This document shows, piece after piece, positions 1 through 8,313 of a stretch of DNA of 13,985 nt. Source of the DNA: JAJRVH01 sp964505995 (GTDB lineage: Bacteria > Pseudomonadota > Zetaproteobacteria > Mariprofundales > Mariprofundaceae); assembly GCA_964505995.1 (NCBI GenBank), contig CAZDLB010000047.1:1-13985 (forward strand), in the 5' to 3' direction. Numbering within the stretch: the first letter of the stretch is position 1; the number at the start of each line of letters is the position of its first letter. Position numbers and translations under genes: made by a program. The notes under the pieces were generated by a model. The model worked only from the letters and a program-made list of their open reading frames with translations. It was not told the DNA's origin and did not search any database.

Positions 1-840
1 CAGATACAGATTGGCCGTGATGCCCGAGAGCATGTTGTTGAAGTCGTGCGCGATGCCGCCGACGAGCGTGCCGATCGCCTCCATCTTCTGGGCCTGGAAG
101 AACTTCTCCTGCGTCTGCCGCAGGCGCTCATTGGCCTGCTCCTTTTCCTCGATCTCCTTTTCCAGCCGCTTCTTGGCCCGGGCCAGATGCGCGGTGCGCT
201 CGGCAACCTGGACCTCCAGTTCCGCGTGCGCTCGGCGCAGCGCCTCCTCGGAGGCCCGCAGCCGCTCCATGTTGCGCCGCTCGCGCATCGCCAGAATCGT
301 GCGGATGATGCCCGTGCCGATGCCAAGGCCGGTAAAGACCGTGGTGGCCGCGCAGGTGATCAGGATTTCATGGTCGCTGTAGGGCAGGGAGAGCAGCCCG
401 AACGCATGCAGGGCCGCAATCGCATAGATGCCGAGCAGGCCGGCGACGGCCACGGCCGATCCGGCGCGAAGGCCCATGGCCAGGACCGTGACAAACGGCA
501 GGATCGGCAGCCAGATGTTGCCGGTTGCGGCGATGCCGCCGTCGATGAACAGCGCCAGAAACAGGGTCATGGCCAGGCCGATGAACAGCAGCGTCGCCAG
601 CCTGGCATGCCAGTTGAAGTGAAGCATCAGCGCCGCCGGCAGCAGCAGCACAACGATGCCGGCCTCCAGCATGGCCAGGCCCTCGTGGTGTGCGCGCCAG
701 TTGATCCAGGCGAAACTCATAATGATCGGGATGGCCGCAAGGACCAGGAGAAGCACATAGCCGACATGGGATTCGAGCCTTTCGCGGCAGGCAAAGGCGG
801 TGCGTATCGCACTCCACAATGTTCGGAAGTCTTTCGGCAT
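1..840 (-). CDS. Membrane sensor histidine kinase, N-terminal part (cut by window edge)
   Basis: Translating the minus strand from the ATG at 840 gives 280 codons with no stop, running off the left edge. Residues about 27-48, 57-75, 79-99, 108-126, 128-150 and 158-184 are hydrophobic and look like six membrane segments. A charged, probably coiled-coil stretch follows (about 186-250). Then comes a HisKA-type H-box, AIGTLVGGIAHDFNNML, with H265 as the expected phospho-acceptor. The ATPase domain, and any receiver domain, lie outside the window. The protein is presumably an inner-membrane two-component sensor that autophosphorylates on H265. I do not recognise the sensing domain and cannot name a signal or partner regulator. 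The start is supported by a GGGAGA-type ribosome-binding site about 5 bases upstream. It lies 97 bp downstream of polA on the same strand. Kinase identity is firm; specificity is unknown. Confidence 0.85.
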   Translation of the reverse strand, partial: MPKDFRTLWSAIRTAFACRERLESHVGYVLLLVLAAIPIIMSFAWINWRAHHEGLAMLEAGIVVLLLPAALMLHFNWHARLATLLFIGLAMTLFLALFIDGGIAATGNIWLPILPFVTVLAMGLRAGSAVAVAGLLGIYAIAALHAFGLLSLPYSDHEILITCAATTVFTGLGIGTGIIRTILAMRERRNMERLRASEEALRRAHAELEVQVAERTAHLARAKKRLEKEIEEKEQANERLRQTQEKFFQAQKMEAIGTLVGGIAHDFNNMLSGITANLYL

Positions 841-891
841 GCGCTCTCCCGTCTGGCCCTGGCCGGGCTGCTGGAGATAGAGCAAATACAA

Positions 892-908
892 TGCCAAAAC
901 CAATGCCA
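892..908 (-). promoter_or_regulatory. Possible sigma-54-type promoter upstream of the histidine kinase
   Basis: On the minus strand the bases read TGGCATTGGTTTTGGCA. Against the sigma-54 consensus TGGCACG-N5-TTGCW this keeps the GG and GC elements at the right spacing, with three mismatches among the specified positions. The predicted start near 880 leaves a leader of about 40 bases before the kinase ATG at 840. The motif is partly made of a direct repeat (TGGCATTG twice, 12 bases apart), so chance similarity is a real alternative. Confidence 0.3.
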
Positions 909-913
909 GATCG

Positions 914-930
914 GGGGGCGCAACGCCCCC
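914..930 (-). terminator. Hairpin after polA, possible weak terminator
   Basis: A perfect 7-bp GC stem (914-920 with 924-930, loop CAA) begins 7 bases past the polA stop codon on the minus strand. No clear U-tract follows (CGATCTGG comes next), so it may only slow or protect the 3' end, or terminate with help. Confidence 0.3.
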
Positions 931-937
931 GGACGGG

Positions 938-3718
938 TCAGAGCCGGTGCGCCTCGAACCAGGATGGGCCGCAGTCGATGTCGACGGTCAGCGGCACGTG
1001 CAGTTCGGCGGCGGACTGCATGCACTCGCGCATCAGCTCGGTGACCTGCCGGGCCTCGGCTGCGGGTGCTTCAACGACCAGTTCGTCATGCACCTGCAGG
1101 ATGATGCTGGCATCCGGTGTTTCCTCGCGCAGCCGCTGGTGCAGTCGGATCATCGCGACCTTGATGATGTCGGCGGCCGAGCCCTGCAGCGGGGCATTGA
1201 TCGCCGTGCGCTCGGCATAGGCGCGATGCATGCCGTTGGCCGCGTTGATGTCGTCCACATAGACGCGGTGGCCCAGCAGCGTTTCGACATAGCCGTTCGC
1301 GCGCGCCTGCTCCAGGGTCGCATCCATGAAGGCGCGCACCTGACGATATTTGTCAAAGTAGGTGTCAATAAATGTCTGCGCCTCGCCGCGCTCGATGCCC
1401 AGCTGCCTGGCCAGGCCGAAGGCGCTCATGCCGTAGAGGATGCCGAAGTTGATGATCTTGGCCCGGCGGCGCATCTCGCCGCTCACCTGATCCAGCGGCA
1501 CGTCGTTGACGGCCGCGGCGGTGGCGGCATGGATGTCCTCGTTGCGCCTGAACGCCTCGATCAGCACCGGATCCTGCGAGAAATGCGCCATCAGCCGCAG
1601 CTCGATCTGGGAGTAGTCGGCTGCGATCAGCAGCTTGCCGGGCTCGGCGACAAAGGCCTTGCGGATCTCGCGGCCCTCGGGGCTGCGGATCGGGATGTTC
1701 TGCAGGTTCGGATCGCTCGACGAGAGCCGGCCGGTTGTCGTGATCGCCTGATTGTAGGAGGTGTGCACGCGCCCGGTTTCGGGATGGATCAGCTTCTGCA
1801 GCGCATCGGTGTAGGTGGATTTCAGCTTGCTCAGCGCCCTGGCCTCGAGGATCAGCCGCGGTACCTCGTGTTCGTCGGCCAGCTTCTCGAGCACGCTCTG
1901 GCCGGTGGCCCACTGGCCGGATTTGGTCTTCTTGCCGCCCGGAAGCTTTAGCGTTTCGAACAGCAGCTCGCCCAGCTGCCTGGGCGACTGGATGTTGAAC
2001 TCGACGCCGGCGGCGCGGTGGATCTCGGCCTCCAGTTCGCGCAGCCGTGCGCCGAAGGATTCCGACATCCGGGCCAGCTGCGCCGGATCGATGCGTACGC
2101 CACGCCATTCCATGTCGGCCAGCACGCGAGACAACGGCAGCTCGATATCGTCATGCCGGGCCAGTCGCCCCTCCGCCTTCAGCAGGGCGCTGAGATGCTC
2201 GCACAGCCTCAGTGCGATATCGGCATCCTCGCAGGCATAGGGGGCGGCCTTCTCGAGAGGCACGGCGTCGAAGCCGATCTGTCTGGCGCCCTTGCCGGCC
2301 ACTGCCTCGTAGGGGGTGCAGGTGTAGCCAAGGTAATCCTCGGCCACCGCGTCGAGCTTGGGCGGGTATTTGCCCGGCCGCAGGCAGTAGGCCAGCAGCA
2401 TCGAATCGGCATGGATGCCGGCAAGCTCGATACCGGCGCGGCGGAAGACCTGCAGGTCGTACTTCAGGTTGTGGCCGCATTTGCGAATGGATGCATCCTC
2501 AAGGATGGGTCGGAGCGCCTTCAGGCAGGCATCGCGATCCATCTGTTCGGGCGTGGACTCCAGCAGGTCGCCCGCCCGGTGCGCCAGCGGAATGTAGAAG
2601 GCCCGGCCGGGCTTCGTGGCCAGCGAAATGCCGACGATCTCGGCATCGTGCGTGGCCAGCGAGGTCGTTTCGGTGTCGATGGCCAGAAGCGGGCAGTCCC
2701 GGATCTCCTCGATCAGGCGCTTCAGCGCGGCTTCATCCTGGATGATCTGGTCGCTGCGCTCGCCGACAGGCTCGGGCGTGATGGCCGCTTCCGCCTTCGG
2801 CTTTTCTGCATCGGACTTGCCTGCATCGGGCTTGTCGCGGTCCGCAGGCTCGGTGTCCGTTTGCGATGGCTCGGCGAATTCAGCGCCCAGCCGGCGGAAC
2901 TCCAGTTCACGGAACAGCCCGGCCAGCGCCTCGCGATCCGGCTCTTGCAGTTTCAGATCATCGAGCTCGACGCCGACCGGCGCATCCTCGGCCAGCGCGA
3001 CGAGGCGGTAGGAGAGGCGGGCATCCTCGGCATGCTGCATCAGATTCTCGCGCCGCCGGGTCTGCCTGATCTCGTGGGCATGGGCAAGCACCCCCTCGAG
3101 ATCGCCGTATTCCTCGAGCAGCTGCACGGCGGTCTTCGGGCCGATGCCGGGCACGCCCGGGATGTTGTCGGCCGAATCGCCGGCCAGCGCCAGCAGATCC
3201 TGGATGCGCTCGGGGCCCACGCCCCATTTCTCCCGGACCTCGTCGATGCCGTATTCCTTGCGGCGCATCGTATCGAGCATCCAGATATGCTCGTTGACCA
3301 GCTGCATCAGATCCTTGTCGGTGGAAACGATGGTCACGTCCCAGCCCCTGGCCTCGGCCTTCTTCGCGAGCGTGGCGATGACGTCATCGGCCTCGTAGTT
3401 GTCCACGCACAGCAGCGGCAGCCTGAAGGCGCGCGTGATTTCGAAGATGCGCGGCCACTGCGCCTCCAGCTCCTCGGGCATCGGCGGCCGGTGCGCCTTG
3501 TAGTCCGGATAGATGGCGTTGCGGAAGGAGCCGTCCCTGGGGTCGAAGACGACGGCGACATGCGTCGGCGCCAGGTCCTTGAGCACGCTGCGCAGCATCT
3601 GCACATAGCCGAACACGGCATTCGTCGGCTCGCCCCTGGAGTTCTTCAGATTGTGCCGGATCGCGTGGAAGGCGCGAAAGACGTAATTCGGCCCGTCGAT
3701 CAGAACCAGATGCGGCAT
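938..3718 (-). CDS. polA: DNA polymerase I
   Basis: Predicted 926-residue DNA polymerase I, close to the E. coli length (928). It fills gaps and removes RNA primers in replication and excision repair. Three domains are visible. Residues 1 to about 285 form the 5'-nuclease, with the helix-hairpin-helix-like GVPGIGPKTA. Residues about 322-515 form the 3'-5' exonuclease with its acidic residues intact: D348 and E350 in DTETTS, D421 in GHNLKYD, Y494 and D498 in YACEDAD. Proofreading should therefore be active. Residues about 525-926 form the polymerase, with D701 in motif A (DYSQIELR), motif B RRAKIINFGILYG, and D878/E879 in VHDELV. The linker at about 283-320 is charged and low in complexity. 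A longer in-frame start exists at 3799, but ATG 3718 begins the conserved MPHLVLIDG and has a GGGGAGAAGG ribosome-binding site. It follows yaaA by 25 bp, probably in one operon. Confidence 0.97.
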   Translation of the reverse strand: MPHLVLIDGPNYVFRAFHAIRHNLKNSRGEPTNAVFGYVQMLRSVLKDLAPTHVAVVFDPRDGSFRNAIYPDYKAHRPPMPEELEAQWPRIFEITRAFRLPLLCVDNYEADDVIATLAKKAEARGWDVTIVSTDKDLMQLVNEHIWMLDTMRRKEYGIDEVREKWGVGPERIQDLLALAGDSADNIPGVPGIGPKTAVQLLEEYGDLEGVLAHAHEIRQTRRRENLMQHAEDARLSYRLVALAEDAPVGVELDDLKLQEPDREALAGLFRELEFRRLGAEFAEPSQTDTEPADRDKPDAGKSDAEKPKAEAAITPEPVGERSDQIIQDEAALKRLIEEIRDCPLLAIDTETTSLATHDAEIVGISLATKPGRAFYIPLAHRAGDLLESTPEQMDRDACLKALRPILEDASIRKCGHNLKYDLQVFRRAGIELAGIHADSMLLAYCLRPGKYPPKLDAVAEDYLGYTCTPYEAVAGKGARQIGFDAVPLEKAAPYACEDADIALRLCEHLSALLKAEGRLARHDDIELPLSRVLADMEWRGVRIDPAQLARMSESFGARLRELEAEIHRAAGVEFNIQSPRQLGELLFETLKLPGGKKTKSGQWATGQSVLEKLADEHEVPRLILEARALSKLKSTYTDALQKLIHPETGRVHTSYNQAITTTGRLSSSDPNLQNIPIRSPEGREIRKAFVAEPGKLLIAADYSQIELRLMAHFSQDPVLIEAFRRNEDIHAATAAAVNDVPLDQVSGEMRRRAKIINFGILYGMSAFGLARQLGIERGEAQTFIDTYFDKYRQVRAFMDATLEQARANGYVETLLGHRVYVDDINAANGMHRAYAERTAINAPLQGSAADIIKVAMIRLHQRLREETPDASIILQVHDELVVEAPAAEARQVTELMRECMQSAAELHVPLTVDIDCGPSWFEAHRL

Positions 3719-3743
3719 GCCTTCTCCCCGTGATGGCCGGTTT

Positions 3744-4511
3744 TCATCCGCGGGCGAACACCCAGGTATCGCCCTCGGAAAGCTCGGGATGGAACGCATA
3801 GCCGTCGAGATCGAAGCTCTGGATGGCCTCGGGGTCGTCGAGCCCGCGCTCGATGATGTAGCGGCACATCATGCCGCGCGCCCGCTTGGCCGAGAAGCTG
3901 ATGACCCGGTAGCTGCCGCCGCGGCGCTCCTTGAACTGCGGCGTGATGATCCGGGCCTCCAGCCTGCGGGGGCGCACGGCCTTGAAGTATTCGTTGGATG
4001 CGAGGTTGATCAGCACGCGATCCCCCTGTTCGGCCAGCGCGCGATCCAGCGCCTCGGTGATGCGATCGCCCCAGAAGGCGTAGAGGTCGCGTCCGCGCGG
4101 ATTGGCCAGCCGGGTGCCCATCTCGAGGCGATAGGGCTGCATCAGATCCAGCGGCCGCAGCAGGCCGTACAGGCCGGAGAGGATGCGCAGATGACGCTGC
4201 GCGAAATCGATGGCCTTCTCATCCAGGCTTGCGGCATCCAGGCCCTGATAGACATCGCCCTGGAACGCGAACAGCGCCGGTTTCGCATTCTCCGGCGTGA
4301 ACGGGGTATGCCAGTTCTGGTAGCGCTGCATGTTCAGATCGGCCAGCTTCATGCTCAGCTTCATCAGATCGGCGATCTGGAAGCTGTCCATCTCTCTCAG
4401 GATCGCGACCAGTTCGCCGGCCTGATCCAGCATCTCCGGTTGCGTGCAGCGATTCACCGGGGCCGGCGAATCGGTGTCCAGTTTCTTGGCGGGCGAGATG
4501 ATCAGCAGCAT
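3744..4511 (-). CDS. yaaA: Peroxide stress / DNA-binding protein YaaA
   Basis: Predicted 255-residue YaaA (DUF328) protein, the usual family length. It starts with the signature LIISPAKKLD and carries the conserved blocks TPENAKPALFAF, LRILSGLYGLLRPLDLMQPY, LEMGTRLANPRG, INLASNEYF and FSAKRARG. In E. coli YaaA is cytoplasmic, is induced by OxyR under hydrogen peroxide, and lowers free intracellular iron, limiting Fenton damage to DNA. The family is also reported to bind DNA. The start at 4511 is chosen because it begins the family N-terminus; the frame stays open further upstream to 4598. The ribosome-binding site before 4511 is weak. It lies 25 bp upstream of polA on the same strand, so peroxide protection and DNA repair are probably co-transcribed. 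It is divergent from ribD. Confidence 0.95.
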   Translation of the reverse strand: MLLIISPAKKLDTDSPAPVNRCTQPEMLDQAGELVAILREMDSFQIADLMKLSMKLADLNMQRYQNWHTPFTPENAKPALFAFQGDVYQGLDAASLDEKAIDFAQRHLRILSGLYGLLRPLDLMQPYRLEMGTRLANPRGRDLYAFWGDRITEALDRALAEQGDRVLINLASNEYFKAVRPRRLEARIITPQFKERRGGSYRVISFSAKRARGMMCRYIIERGLDDPEAIQSFDLDGYAFHPELSEGDTWVFARG

Positions 4512-4584
4512 GAGCGAACCATAGGTGGCGCTTCGGTTCCTGCCAACCGCCGTGATGCGCATCGCATCGGACTTGAGACCGGCC

Positions 4585-4595
4585 GCATAATATGC
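4585..4595. promoter_or_regulatory. Shared -10-like palindrome between yaaA and ribD
   Basis: The 113-bp divergent spacer (4512-4624) holds GCATAATATGC, an 11-base near-palindrome. It offers a -10-like hexamer on both strands: TAATAT at 4588-4593 on plus, TATTAT at 4592-4587 on minus. Neither strand shows a good -35 at 16-18 bases, so an activator may be needed, or it may be coincidence. This is the only promoter-like sequence I see in the spacer. Confidence 0.3.
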
Positions 4596-4624
4596 CACAT
4601 TGCTGAAAGAAAAGGACGGACGGG

Positions 4625-5701
4625 ATGGAGATCAACGAGAACTGGATGAAACGGGCCATCCGGCTGGCCAGAAAGGGCATCGGCACGACGCATCCGAATC
4701 CGCGCGTCGGCGCCGTGGTCGTCAACAACGGCGTCGTCGTCGGCGAGGGCTGGCATGAGCGCGCCGGTGGGCCGCATGCCGAGGTCGTCGCGCTTCAGAA
4801 GGCCGGGCATCGGGCCCGGGGCGGCAGTCTGTATGTGACGCTGGAGCCCTGTGCGGCGCGCGGACGCACGCCGGCCTGCACCGATGCCATCCTGCGTGCC
4901 GGTATCCGGCAGGTCGTCTATGCCTCGTCGGATCCGAACCCGAAGATGGCCGGCGGCGGCAAGGTGCTGGAGGCCTATGATGTCGAGGTGCATGGCGGTG
5001 TGCTGCGCGACGAGGCCGATGCGCTGAACATCCCGTTCTTCCATTATGTGAAGACCGGGCGCCCGTATGTGACGGCCAAGGCGGCGATTTCGCTGGACGG
5101 GAAGCTTGCGACGCGCACGCATCATTCCCAGTGGATCAGCGGTGAGAAGGCGCGCCGGCATGCCCATGGGCTGCGGGCGGTGAGCGATGCGATCCTTATC
5201 GGCGCCGGCACGCTGATGCATGACAATCCGTCGCTGACGGTGCGCGATGCGAGGCTTCTCGGCGATGTGCCGCTCCGGGTCGTGCTCTGCTTCGAGACGC
5301 CGCCGTTCAATCCCGACTGCAGGCTGCTTGGCGATGACGCGCCGACGCGTTTCTATGTGCGCAGCACCAACGAGCATACCCGGCGCTGGCACGATGCCGG
5401 CGTCGAGATCGGCCGGGCCAGCAGCCTGCCTGCGGTTCTCAGGCATCTGGCCGAAGGCGGCTATCTGCATCTGCTGCTCGAGGGCGGCGGACAGCTGCAT
5501 GCGGCCTTCTTCGAGGCGCAGCTGACCGATGAGCTGGTGCTCTATCAGGCGCCGATTCTGATCGGCGGACGCGATGCGGTGTCGCTGTGGAGCGGCACCG
5601 GGGTCGAAACGGTGGATCGCGCGCCCCGGCTGGAGGATGTCAGCCGCCGCAAGATGGGCGAGGATACGATGATTCGCGGCCGGGTCGTCTATCCCGACTG
5701 A
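4625..5701 (+). CDS. ribD: Riboflavin biosynthesis deaminase/reductase RibD
   Basis: Predicted 358-residue bifunctional RibD. It deaminates 2,5-diamino-6-ribosylamino-4(3H)-pyrimidinone 5'-phosphate and then reduces the ribose side chain with NADPH, two early steps to riboflavin in the cytoplasm. The N-terminal deaminase (about 1-145) has HPNPRVGAVVV, the zinc/catalytic HAE (H51, E53) and the zinc cysteines C76 and C85 in PCAARGRTPAC. The C-terminal reductase (about 146-358) has the conserved TAKAAISLDGK, the SDAILIGAGT block with DNPSLTVR, and LLEGGGQLHAAF. The start is supported by AAGGA eight bases upstream (4612-4616). One oddity: the usual Ser-His after the first zinc cysteine is Ala-Ala here. 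No other riboflavin gene is in view; comEC follows after 41 bp without an obvious terminator. Confidence 0.95.
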   Translation: MEINENWMKRAIRLARKGIGTTHPNPRVGAVVVNNGVVVGEGWHERAGGPHAEVVALQKAGHRARGGSLYVTLEPCAARGRTPACTDAILRAGIRQVVYASSDPNPKMAGGGKVLEAYDVEVHGGVLRDEADALNIPFFHYVKTGRPYVTAKAAISLDGKLATRTHHSQWISGEKARRHAHGLRAVSDAILIGAGTLMHDNPSLTVRDARLLGDVPLRVVLCFETPPFNPDCRLLGDDAPTRFYVRSTNEHTRRWHDAGVEIGRASSLPAVLRHLAEGGYLHLLLEGGGQLHAAFFEAQLTDELVLYQAPILIGGRDAVSLWSGTGVETVDRAPRLEDVSRRKMGEDTMIRGRVVYPD

Positions 5702-5742
5702 GATGCTCTGCCCGTGAAGCCATCCGGATGACGGGCGGGACC

Positions 5743-8214
5743 ATGAAACGGGCGGGAGCGTGGCGGCTGAGGGACTGGCTGGATGCGCGCCTGCCGCTGG
5801 CCGGTGCTGCGGCGGTCTGGGTGCTCGGCCTGGCGCTGGTTCGCAGCGATGTGCTGCCCGTCGTCCCTGCGGCCATGCTGCTGGCCGCCACAGGCCTGCT
5901 GCTCCTGCTCTCCGGCCGTCGGGGGCTCTGCCTGCTGCTTCTCGCCGCGGCGATGCTCGGGGCGCTTTTCCTGCTGCATCTGGCCCGCCAGTACGACATC
6001 CCCGCGGACTGGCTGCAGCGGCCGGTGGCGCTTGAAGCCGATGTCGCCGAGGTCGAGATCCGCCCCGGATACCAGCTGCTGCTGCTTGAACATGTGCGCC
6101 CGTCCGCCGATGCGGACCTGGAGCAGCCGGGAGGCGGGGAGCTGGCCGGGCGCCTGAGGGTCTATCTGCATGGCGGGCCACGGCTTCAGGCCGGGGATCG
6201 CATCGCGCTGAGGGTCCGGCTGCATCGTCCGGAGAACGATCGCAATCCAGGGGCCTTCGATTATCGCCGCTGGTGTTTCGATCACGGCATCGCGGCCATC
6301 GGCCGGGCGCTGGATGCGCCGCGTCTGCTGGCCCGGCATCCGGGCATGCTGCAGCGCCTTCGCGATCGCCTCCGCCAGGCCATCCTGACACGGCCCGCTA
6401 GCGGCCCTGATGTGCGGCCCGATGCATCCGGGGCGATTCTTCAGGCGCTGCTGCTGGCCGATCGCAGCGCGATCCCGGCGTCAACCTACGATGCCTTCAG
6501 CGCCAGCGGTGCGGCGCATCTGCTGGCGATCTCCGGCATGCATGTCGGCATGGCCGCGGCCGTTTTCTTCGGCCTGGCATGGTGGCTGCTGACCCGGTTT
6601 GAGGCCTGCATGGTGTATCTGCCGGTGCGTTCGCTGGCGCTGCTTGCCGGGCTTTTCGGCGCAGGCTTCTATGCGATGCTGGCCGGCTGGCCTTGGCCGG
6701 CCATGCGCGCCGGGCTGATGCTGGCCGCGGCTGTGCTGGCCTGGCTCCTGCGCGCCCGGAGCTTTCCGCTGAACACATTGCTGGCGGCGCTGATGCTGCT
6801 GCTGGCGCTGGATGCCTCGGCCGTCGTGTCGCTGTCGCTGTGGATGTCGTTCACTGCCAGCGCGGCGGTGCTGATCTGGGCCGAGGGCCATGAGCTTCGG
6901 GATCAGGGCGTAGCGGCTTCCGGCGCCAGACGGCTGTCCGGCGGCCTCTTCTGGATCTCGCTGGTTGCGGGGCTGGCCACGCTGCCGCTCGTGGCCTCGG
7001 TGTTCGGAAGGCTGCCGGTGTACGGCCTGCCGCTGAACCTTCTGCTGGTGCCGCTGTACGGGGTCTGGGTGCTGCCGACGGCGCTGGCCGGCGAGATCGG
7101 CACGATCCTCGGACTGGATACGCTGGCCGGGGCCTGTCTTTCGGCCTCGGCCGCCGGCATCGATGCGGGGCTGTGGCTGATTCACCGGGTCACCTCCTGG
7201 CCGCTGGGAAGACTGTGGCTGCCTGAGCCCGGCATGCCGGCGCTTCTGGCTTTTACGGCCGGCATGCTCATCGCCGCCTGGCTCTGGGTCGGGCGCCGGC
7301 ACGGACGCGGTGCGCTGGTGTCGCTGCTTGCGGGACTGCTGCTGTTTCTGCTGCTGAGCCTTCCCGAATATCGCCCGGCTGCGCCGCAATGGATCGTCTG
7401 GGATGTCGGCCAGGGCGCCTCGTCCTCGCTGCTGCTGCCCGACGGCGAGGTGATCGTCGTCGATGTGCCGGGCAGGGCGGGGCAGCGCTTCGATGGCGGC
7501 ACGCGCGTGGCCGCAGGCCTCAGGCATCTGGGGATCACGCATGCGGATGTGCTGGTGCTTACCCATGCCCAGGCCGACCACATGGGTGGCGCGAGCAGCC
7601 TGCTTCGCGGCCTCAATCGTCTCGGGGAGGTGTGGCTGCCGGATGTGCCGGCGAACAGGAGCCATGCGCGTCTGCAATCCTTTCTCGCCGAGGCCGAAAA
7701 GCGGGGTGTTCGCATCCGCTGGCTGGCGAAGGGGGAGCATATCGAACGAAATGGCCTGTCGCTGCGCGTGCTCTGGCCGCCGCGCAGGCAAAGGCTGGCG
7801 CATGCCAATGACGATTCGCTGGTGCTGGAGCTGACTCTGGCCAACGGCGCGCGACTGTTGCTGCCGGGGGATATCGAACGCGATGCCGAGGCGCGGCTGG
7901 AAGGGCTCAGGCCGGTGCAGGCGATGCTGATGCCGCATCACGGCAGCCGCAGCTCCTCCTCACCGGCGCTGCTTGAACGGCTCCACCCAGACATCGCGAT
8001 TGCCCAGAGCGGCCGGCGCAACCGTTTCGGCTTTCCCGATCCGGCCGTCGTGCGCCGCTACCGTGCGCTTGGATGCCGGGTGTTCAACACGGCAGAGGGC
8101 GCCGTGCAGCTGAGCTGGGAGGCCGATTCCGGACCACCGGAGATCCGCCGCTGGCCGGGGCCGTCATCCTCCCGCCAGGATCTTGCATTGCAGTGGCGCC
8201 AGCGGCTTCTATAA
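5743..8214 (+). CDS. comEC: DNA internalization protein ComEC/Rec2
   Basis: Predicted 823-residue ComEC, the inner-membrane channel through which single-stranded DNA enters during natural transformation. The N-terminus (about 15-80) has several membrane segments, followed by an OB-like soluble part (about 95-195). The competence domain (about 225-540) is strongly hydrophobic and carries the signature HLLAISGMHVGM. The C-terminal metallo-beta-lactamase-like domain (about 548-800) has WDVGQG, H608 with D612-H613 in THAQADHMGG, NDDSLVLEL, LLLPGD and PHHGSRSSSS. Nuclease-type metal ligands are thus kept, unlike in some degenerate relatives. The late NRFGFP differs from the frequent NRFGHP. Start 5743 has GGCGGGA just upstream; in-frame ATGs at 5728 and 5587 are possible, but 5587 would overlap ribD. 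No pilus or other competence gene is in the window, so competence itself is unproven. Confidence 0.92.
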   Translation: MKRAGAWRLRDWLDARLPLAGAAAVWVLGLALVRSDVLPVVPAAMLLAATGLLLLLSGRRGLCLLLLAAAMLGALFLLHLARQYDIPADWLQRPVALEADVAEVEIRPGYQLLLLEHVRPSADADLEQPGGGELAGRLRVYLHGGPRLQAGDRIALRVRLHRPENDRNPGAFDYRRWCFDHGIAAIGRALDAPRLLARHPGMLQRLRDRLRQAILTRPASGPDVRPDASGAILQALLLADRSAIPASTYDAFSASGAAHLLAISGMHVGMAAAVFFGLAWWLLTRFEACMVYLPVRSLALLAGLFGAGFYAMLAGWPWPAMRAGLMLAAAVLAWLLRARSFPLNTLLAALMLLLALDASAVVSLSLWMSFTASAAVLIWAEGHELRDQGVAASGARRLSGGLFWISLVAGLATLPLVASVFGRLPVYGLPLNLLLVPLYGVWVLPTALAGEIGTILGLDTLAGACLSASAAGIDAGLWLIHRVTSWPLGRLWLPEPGMPALLAFTAGMLIAAWLWVGRRHGRGALVSLLAGLLLFLLLSLPEYRPAAPQWIVWDVGQGASSSLLLPDGEVIVVDVPGRAGQRFDGGTRVAAGLRHLGITHADVLVLTHAQADHMGGASSLLRGLNRLGEVWLPDVPANRSHARLQSFLAEAEKRGVRIRWLAKGEHIERNGLSLRVLWPPRRQRLAHANDDSLVLELTLANGARLLLPGDIERDAEARLEGLRPVQAMLMPHHGSRSSSSPALLERLHPDIAIAQSGRRNRFGFPDPAVVRRYRALGCRVFNTAEGAVQLSWEADSGPPEIRRWPGPSSSRQDLALQWRQRLL

Positions 8215-8215
8215 T
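8188..8215 (+). promoter_or_regulatory. Sigma-70 promoter for exbB-exbD-lysC
   Basis: TTGCAG (8188-8193), a 16-base spacer and a perfect TATAAT (8210-8215) overlap the last codons and stop of comEC. The predicted start near 8222 leaves an untranslated leader of about 90 bases before exbB. No Fur-box-like sequence is visible nearby, so this ExbBD pair does not look iron-controlled. Confidence 0.55.
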
Positions 8216-8234
8216 GCAGCCCCTTATGATGGTG

Positions 8235-8257
8235 GCGAACGGCGCCCGGCCGTTCGC
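8235..8257 (+). promoter_or_regulatory. Leader hairpin upstream of exbB
   Basis: GCGAACGG (8235-8242) and CCGTTCGC (8250-8257) form a perfect 8-bp stem with a 7-base loop, inside the predicted exbB leader. No U-tract follows, so it is not a standard terminator. It may stabilise the mRNA, bind a protein, or mark the end of comEC mRNA. I do not recognise a known riboswitch class. Confidence 0.4.
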
Positions 8258-8313
8258 GAATGATTCGAAGGGATGGTTCGGGGCCGTATCCTGGCCGGAC
8301 ATCCGGAGGCAAT

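Noticed and set aside
46..1044. Open frame of 332 codons on plus at the left edge
   Set aside because: It crosses the histidine kinase and the polA end in antisense; the minus strand gives clear membrane helices and an H-box instead.
2018..3733. Long open frame (571 codons) on plus, opposite polA
   Set aside because: It is a shadow of polA with Arg/Gly/Leu-rich composition and no motifs; polA is complete and certain on the other strand.
4502..6391. Long open frame (629 codons) on minus, opposite ribD and the start of comEC
   Set aside because: It is antisense to two firmly identified genes, low in hydrophobic patterning, rich in Arg/Ala/Pro/His, and has no family motif. High GC removes stop codons from shadow frames.
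6481..7941. Open frame of 486 codons on minus, opposite comEC
   Set aside because: Very rich in Gln, Arg and His with no domain signal; a GC-driven shadow of comEC.
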